26,833 bases of DNA, taken from contig JBQTIM010000121.1 of assembly GCA_052388135.1 (NCBI GenBank), forward strand, positions 1 to 26,833, read 5' to 3'. Made by a program: the position numbers and the translations under genes. Numbering within the stretch: position 1 is the stretch's first letter; each line of letters opens with the position of its first letter. This document shows, piece by piece, positions 23,234 through 26,833 of this stretch. Source of the stretch: JBQTIM01 sp052388135 (GTDB taxonomy: Bacteria > Elusimicrobiota > Elusimicrobia > FEN-1173). Under the pieces are notes generated by a model, which saw only the letters and a program-made list of their open reading frames with translations, was not told the DNA's origin and searched no databases.

Positions 23234-23626
23234 ATGTCCAATGAAATGACGACCCGGGGCTCGGAGTTGGCGGCGGCGGAAACGTCCGCCCCGCGGAAAA
23301 TGTTCGTGCCCGCGGTGGATGTGTACGAGACGAAGGACGAGGTCACGGTTCTGGCCGACATGCCGGGCGTGGACGAAAAAGGCGTGGACATCCGCCTGGA
23401 GAACGACACGCTGACGATCCGGGGCACGCTTTCGTCGGAAGGCGCGGGCCGCGGCGAGCTGGTGTATTCGGAGTACGCGGCGGGCGATTACCGCCGGACG
23501 TTTCAGCTCTCCGAGCAGATCGACCGCGACAAGATCGCCGCGTCCATGAAAGACGGCGTGCTTCGGCTGTCGCTGCCCAAGGCCGAGGCGGCCCGCAGCC
23601 GCCGCATCGAGGTGCGGGCGGGGTAA
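23234..23626 (+). CDS. hsp20: Small heat-shock protein (Hsp20/alpha-crystallin), second copy
   Basis: The product has 130 residues with GGAGG before the ATG. The alpha-crystallin domain is at about 24-128: VPAVDVYETKDEVTVLADMP, the NDTLTIRGTL strand, and MKDGVLRLSLPKAEA near the end. It is clearly different from the 22786-23211 protein in the N-terminal arm and the loop (GELVYSEYAAGDYRRTFQLS), and resembles the more typical class that begins with a short disordered tail. The two are probably co-transcribed and may form mixed oligomers, as paired bacterial sHsps often do. A strong terminator follows. Confidence 0.95.
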   Translation: MSNEMTTRGSELAAAETSAPRKMFVPAVDVYETKDEVTVLADMPGVDEKGVDIRLENDTLTIRGTLSSEGAGRGELVYSEYAAGDYRRTFQLSEQIDRDKIAASMKDGVLRLSLPKAEAARSRRIEVRAG

Positions 23627-23632
23627 AGCGCG

Positions 23633-23666
23633 GCGCGCCCCCGCGTGGCGCGGGGCGCGCGGTTTT
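23633..23666 (+). terminator. Terminator of the hsp20 pair
   Basis: The arms gcgcgcccccgcg (23633-23645) and cgcggggcgcgc (23649-23660) form a stem of about 12 bp with one bulged C and a TGG loop, followed by ggTTTT. It begins 7 bases after the second hsp20 stop. Confidence 0.75.
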
Positions 23667-23668
23667 GG

Positions 23669-23674
23669 TAGAAT
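23669..23674 (+). promoter_or_regulatory. Candidate -10 box for the PA2779/PA2778-like genes
   Basis: TAGAAT is preceded by TGG, an extended -10 arrangement, directly after the hsp20 terminator. No good -35 is visible. The same TAGAAT box occurs at 10583 and 19423. Confidence 0.45.
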
Positions 23675-23688
23675 AAGGGACAGTCCCG

Positions 23689-23738
23689 ACGGGAAGACCG
23701 AGGGCCGACGATCGGCCCCGGCCTTCCCGTTTTTTTTG
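23689..23738 (+). terminator. Terminator-like hairpin in the 5' leader of the PA2779-like gene
   Basis: The arms acgggaagaccgagggccga (23689-23708) and tcggccccggccttcccgt (23712-23730) form a stem of about 18 bp followed by eight T. The hairpin lies after the TAGAAT box and before the start codon at 23767. It may be an attenuator or the end of a short RNA of about 50 nt, or a second terminator for the hsp20 genes. Confidence 0.7.
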
Positions 23739-23766
23739 GGCACGTTCCGCACACAGGAGGCCTTCC

Positions 23767-24120
23767 ATGAGCTTGTCCTTCCGCCGTTGTCTGTCCGCCG
23801 TTCTGATCCCCGCCGTCACGCTGGTTTGCCTGCCCCGCTCGGGCGCCGCCGCCGTCCTGCCCCACGCCGCTTCGCCGGAAATCTCGGCGCCCGCCGACGC
23901 TCCCGATGGGGCGTTGCGGACCCGCGTCCAGGGGAAGCTGATAAAGGCCGGCTTGACCGAAGCGCAGGCCGAATCGTTGTCGAAGGACCTGGACCAGCGG
24001 GAGCTCGCCCGGCTGGAACAGGCGGACTTGACCCAGGCCGCCGGCGACGGGCTGGGCACGGTGCTGGTGGTTCTGGCCATCATCGCGCTCGCCATCTTCA
24101 TCGTCAAGAACCTGGACTAA
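23767..24120 (+). CDS. PA2779-like small membrane protein
   Basis: The product has 117 residues with AGGAGG before the ATG. A signal peptide (residues 1-28, LSAVLIPAVTLVCLPRSGAA) is followed by a short polar region with LIKAGLTEAQAESLSKDLDQRELARLEQ. A C-terminal membrane helix (LGTVLVVLAIIALAIFIVKNLD) ends the chain. This layout and the partner gene match the PA2779 family of Pseudomonas, which is regularly found next to a PA2778-type cysteine peptidase. The stop is 6 bases before the likely start of that partner, so translation is probably coupled. The molecular role is unknown. Confidence 0.8.
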   Translation: MSLSFRRCLSAVLIPAVTLVCLPRSGAAAVLPHAASPEISAPADAPDGALRTRVQGKLIKAGLTEAQAESLSKDLDQRELARLEQADLTQAAGDGLGTVLVVLAIIALAIFIVKNLD

Positions 24121-24126
24121 GCCCCG

Positions 24127-25215
24127 TTGTTGAGCCGGCTCTTCCCCCGGATCCCTTCCGCCGCGGCCCTGGCCGCGGGCGTTCTTCTGGCCGGGTGCGC
24201 GGGCCTGCCGGCGCGGCGCATCCAAAGCGACGTGGCCGCCGGCCGCACGGAAGGCGCCTATGTGGCGGGCGTGCCTTTCGAGCGGCAGAAGCCCGGCCAC
24301 TGCGGACCGGCGGCGCTGTCCTCCCTGCTGAACCATTGGGGGCGGCCCGCCACGCAGGAGGGACTGGGCCGGGAGATTTACCGCAAAGAGATCGGCGGCA
24401 CCCTGGGGTTCGATCTCTGGCGGACGGCGCGGAGGGCGGGCCTGGCGTCTTTGGAAGCGCCGGGCCTTGAGCCGGCGGCGCTGGAAGCTCTGCTCGCCCA
24501 GGGTGTTCCGGTGATCCTCAATATGGAGCTGGGGCCGTCGCGGCATTTCATCCTGGCCGTGGGCCGCGACGCCCGCCGGGGATTTTGGGTTTTCCACGAC
24601 GGGCGGCGGCCGGACCGGACTTTCACCGACGCCCAGTTGATGAAGCGCTGGGAACGGACGGGGCGCTGGGCGCTCGTCGCTTTTCCGCCCGATAAACTCG
24701 TCACGGGGCTGTCGCCGGAGCTTCACCTTCAGGCCGCCGACCGGGCCGAGGAGTTGAAAGAACCGGCCGCGGCCCTGCATCACCTGGATCGGGTTCTGCC
24801 CGCCCGGGAGAGCGACGGCGCGCTTTGGCTCCGCGCCGCAAACCTAGGGGCCGGGCTGGGACGGCGCGAAGCGGCGGAGAGCGCCTACCGCCGGGCCATG
24901 GCGTTGAATCCGGAAAATCCCGACGCGCCGAACAACTTGGCGGCGCTTTTGGCGGAGGATGCCGGGCGCTTGGCGGAAGCGGAGGGTTTGGCCCGGCGCG
25001 CTTTGGCGCTTTGCGCGCCGGCGCCCGCCGACGGGTTGCGGCGAGGCTATATATTGGATACTCTGGGCGGCGTGCTGGAGAAACGCGGCCGGCCGAAAGA
25101 GGCGGCCCGCGCTTACCGGTCCGCCCTGGCGGCCCTGCCGCCGGAGGCGCCCCTGGCGCGGGATATCCGGCGCCGGCTGGCCGCGGCGTCTTCTCCCAAG
25201 GGTAATGGAAAATGA
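24127..25215 (+). CDS. PA2778-like C39-family cysteine peptidase lipoprotein with TPR repeats
   Basis: The product has 362 residues from TTG at 24127. A second in-frame TTG follows at once, and neither has a clear Shine-Dalgarno, so coupling to the upstream gene is likely. The lipobox ends LLAGC with cysteine 24. The papain-like C39 domain (about 45-185) has C59 in PGHCGPAAL, H140 in SRHFILAVG and D158 in FHDGRR, a complete triad. Residues about 215-350 are tetratricopeptide-type helices (AYRRAMALNPENPDAPNNLA is the clearest). The family acts at the envelope. Its substrate is not established, but the pairing with the PA2779-like protein is conserved. It overlaps the start of the next gene by 11 bases. 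Confidence 0.88.
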   Translation: MLSRLFPRIPSAAALAAGVLLAGCAGLPARRIQSDVAAGRTEGAYVAGVPFERQKPGHCGPAALSSLLNHWGRPATQEGLGREIYRKEIGGTLGFDLWRTARRAGLASLEAPGLEPAALEALLAQGVPVILNMELGPSRHFILAVGRDARRGFWVFHDGRRPDRTFTDAQLMKRWERTGRWALVAFPPDKLVTGLSPELHLQAADRAEELKEPAAALHHLDRVLPARESDGALWLRAANLGAGLGRREAAESAYRRAMALNPENPDAPNNLAALLAEDAGRLAEAEGLARRALALCAPAPADGLRRGYILDTLGGVLEKRGRPKEAARAYRSALAALPPEAPLARDIRRRLAAASSPKGNGK

Positions 25216-26278
25216 CATCATGACCCAAGCCAAACCCGACCGCGCGTCGCTTTACACCTTCCTTCTCCTGCTGGCGGCCTTTTCGCTGGTGGGCTTCAAA
25301 ATGATTTCGCCCTACCTGCTGGCCCTTCTGATGGGCGGCATCCTCGCCCTTCTCTCCTATCCGCTGGTCGAGCGCCTTCGGCGCAAACGCCTGGGGCCGC
25401 GCGCGGCCTCCGTCGTGGTGACGGTGGGCCTACTCCTTCTGGTGGTGGCGCCTCTGGCCACTTTCTCCATTTTGGCCGTGAAGGAGGGCATCGAGCTGGG
25501 CCAGAAGCTGGGCGAGAATGAAACTTTTTCCCTGCGGTCCATGGCCGGCCGCGTGAGCCGGTGGGGGCCCATGGAGGCCCTCCTGGGCGGCGCGGGCAAC
25601 CTGGAGCGGCAGTTGGTCACCGGCCTGCGCGGCTCGGCGAAATACGCCAGCGGCGCCATCCTGAAGCTGGCGGCCACGGTGCCTGAGTTCCTTTTGCAGC
25701 TGGCCCTGGCCTGCCTCGCTTGCTATTTTTTTCTCGTCGACGGGAAACGATTCATCGCCTGGGTTATGGCGCGCGTGCCCCTGCAGGCGGACCTGAGGAC
25801 GCGCCTGGTGGATTCTTTTCGGAGCACCGCCATTTCCACCATTTGGTCGGGCTTGGCGGCGGCCGCCAGCCAGTCGGCGGTGCTGGCTGTGGCTTACCTG
25901 GTTTTGGGCGTGCCGGGGGCTTTCTTCGCCGGCGGCGCCACGTTCATTTTGTCGTGGATCCCCGTGGTGGGCAGCACGCCGGTGTGGTTGGTCGGCGCGG
26001 GCTACCTGTTCGCGCAGGACGCTCCCGTCAAAGCGGTCCTCATGCTGGGCGCGGGCGTCGCCGCCGGCCTGGTGGACAACGTGGTGCGGCCCTGGGTGCT
26101 GAAAGGCCGCGACGACATGCATCCCTTCATCGGCCTGGTGGCCATCATCGGCGGCATCCACCTGTTCGGCATCCTGGGCGTCTTCATCGGGCCCATCCTG
26201 GCCGCCGTGCTTATCTCCCTCCTGCAGATCTGGCCCGTGCTGGGCCGCCGCTTCGGCTTTTCCTTCCCCGAAGAGTAA
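25205..26278 (+). CDS. AI-2E/PerM-family transporter
   Basis: The product has 357 residues if it starts at ATG 25205 (AAGGG four bases upstream, overlapping the previous gene by 11 bases). ATG 25220 is the alternative. About seven to eight hydrophobic segments are seen: a first pair at about 15-55, one near 70-90, one near 165-185, and a C-terminal cluster from about 210 to 345. The family signature region is present (FFAGGATFILSWIPVVGS, then VDNVVRPWVLKGR and GVFIGPILAAVLISL). Members include TqsA and PerM; some export autoinducer-2 or act as ion/H+ antiporters, so the substrate is not predicted. Overlap with the peptidase gene suggests one operon. Confidence 0.93.
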   Translation: MENDIMTQAKPDRASLYTFLLLLAAFSLVGFKMISPYLLALLMGGILALLSYPLVERLRRKRLGPRAASVVVTVGLLLLVVAPLATFSILAVKEGIELGQKLGENETFSLRSMAGRVSRWGPMEALLGGAGNLERQLVTGLRGSAKYASGAILKLAATVPEFLLQLALACLACYFFLVDGKRFIAWVMARVPLQADLRTRLVDSFRSTAISTIWSGLAAAASQSAVLAVAYLVLGVPGAFFAGGATFILSWIPVVGSTPVWLVGAGYLFAQDAPVKAVLMLGAGVAAGLVDNVVRPWVLKGRDDMHPFIGLVAIIGGIHLFGILGVFIGPILAAVLISLLQIWPVLGRRFGFSFPEE

Positions 26279-26320
26279 CCCCGCCGGCGCTTCCGCCCGC
26301 GCCCGGCAAAATGCTAAACC

Positions 26321-26833
26321 ATGTCCATGCCGCTTACGGACGCGTCCCTGGCGCGGCAGCTCGTGCTGGACGAGCTGTTCGATCTCACCCTCTACCGGCG
26401 TCTTCACGAAGCCGCCCGCGGCGAGGAACTGCGCGCACTCCTGGCCGACCTGATCACCGTTGAAAAACGCCACCTCGCCTTCTGGCAGGACTTCTTCGAC
26501 ATCCGCGAAAACACCCTCGACCTCCGCCGCCGCCTGAAGCTCGCCTTTCTGGCCGGGGCCTGCCGGCTCCTGGGGCCCGGCGCCGTCCACCTGGTCTTGG
26601 AGGCCATCGAGGTCCACGGCATCCGGAAATACCTGCGGGTGTGGGAGGACTACAAGGACCAATCCCTCGGCCGGGCCGTGAAGGACATCCTCCGCGACGA
26701 GTTCGAGCACGAGGACGCCATCGTCTCCCGCATGACGGTCCGGAAAATAGGTCCCGCCCGCATCCGCAGCCTTTTCCTGGGGTTCAACGACGGGTTGGTG
26801 GAAATTCTCGGCGCCGTCAGCGGGTTTTTCGCG
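26321..26833 (+). CDS. Ferritin-like/VIT1-CCC1 iron transporter (partial, 3' end outside the window)
   Basis: The first 171 codons are present and open at the right edge. ATG 26321 is chosen; ATG 26327 is in frame just after it, and neither has a clear Shine-Dalgarno. Residues about 10-145 form a ferritin-like helical domain with spaced acidic and His residues (DELFDLTLYRRLHE, ITVEKRHLAFW, EVHGIRKY, DEFEHEDAIV). From about 158 the VIT1/CCC1 signature begins (FNDGLVEILGAVSGFFA). This matches the fused ferritin-like plus VIT proteins (MbfA-like) that bind iron or manganese and move it across the membrane. Only the first membrane helix is inside the window. It starts 42 bases after the AI-2E gene. 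Confidence 0.88.
   Translation, partial: MSMPLTDASLARQLVLDELFDLTLYRRLHEAARGEELRALLADLITVEKRHLAFWQDFFDIRENTLDLRRRLKLAFLAGACRLLGPGAVHLVLEAIEVHGIRKYLRVWEDYKDQSLGRAVKDILRDEFEHEDAIVSRMTVRKIGPARIRSLFLGFNDGLVEILGAVSGFFA

Overview
The window is a GC-rich bacterial chromosome segment that looks like an uncultivated Gram-negative lineage, most likely Elusimicrobiota or a neighbouring phylum such as Omnitrophota. This is an inference. It rests on a very large fused glucan-phosphorylase/GH13 protein of a kind I associate with those phyla, an exported fibronectin-type-III metalloprotease with a FlgD-like C-terminus paired with a PorV-like barrel protein, and two-component A-type Fe-S carriers beside trxB. 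There are no rRNA or tRNA genes, no transposase and no CRISPR array.

Layout. Positions 1-7389 (minus strand) are one uninterrupted reading frame of at least 2463 codons that runs off the left edge. It carries an N-terminal export signal, a HIQDAH-type domain, a block of membrane segments, a GT35 alpha-glucan-phosphorylase-like domain and a GH13 amylase-like domain. Upstream of it on the same strand are two A-type iron-sulfur carriers and trxB (7600-9653), with a MITE-like palindrome between the two carriers. A divergent promoter region at about 10.53-10.59 kb separates a coiled-coil lipoprotein (minus) from an aspartate-rich secreted protein (plus). Positions 11284-15249 (minus) hold a two-gene NHEJ system, ku followed by ligD. 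The 575 bp between them is almost filled by two copies of one hairpin-rich repeat in opposite orientation. Positions 15442-19213 (minus) hold the PorV-like barrel gene and the exported M11-like metalloprotease.

From 19521 the coding strand is plus: a HAD phosphatase/HerA-like ATPase fusion, an SDR oxidoreductase, then a small heat-shock cassette (a MerR/HspR-like regulator and two Hsp20 genes, with a CIRCE operator in front of the first). These are followed by a PA2779-like/PA2778-like pair (small membrane protein and C39-like peptidase with TPRs), an AI-2E/PerM-family membrane protein, and a ferritin-like/VIT1 iron transporter cut off by the right edge.

Themes. Stress and repair functions dominate: Fe-S biogenesis, thioredoxin reduction, NHEJ, Hsp20 and iron handling, together with envelope and secreted proteins. 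The most unusual items are the paired structured repeats between ku and ligD, whose helices differ in sequence but stay paired; a palindromic repeat that sits in frame inside the giant protein; and two genes with a terminator-like hairpin between the promoter-like box and the start codon.
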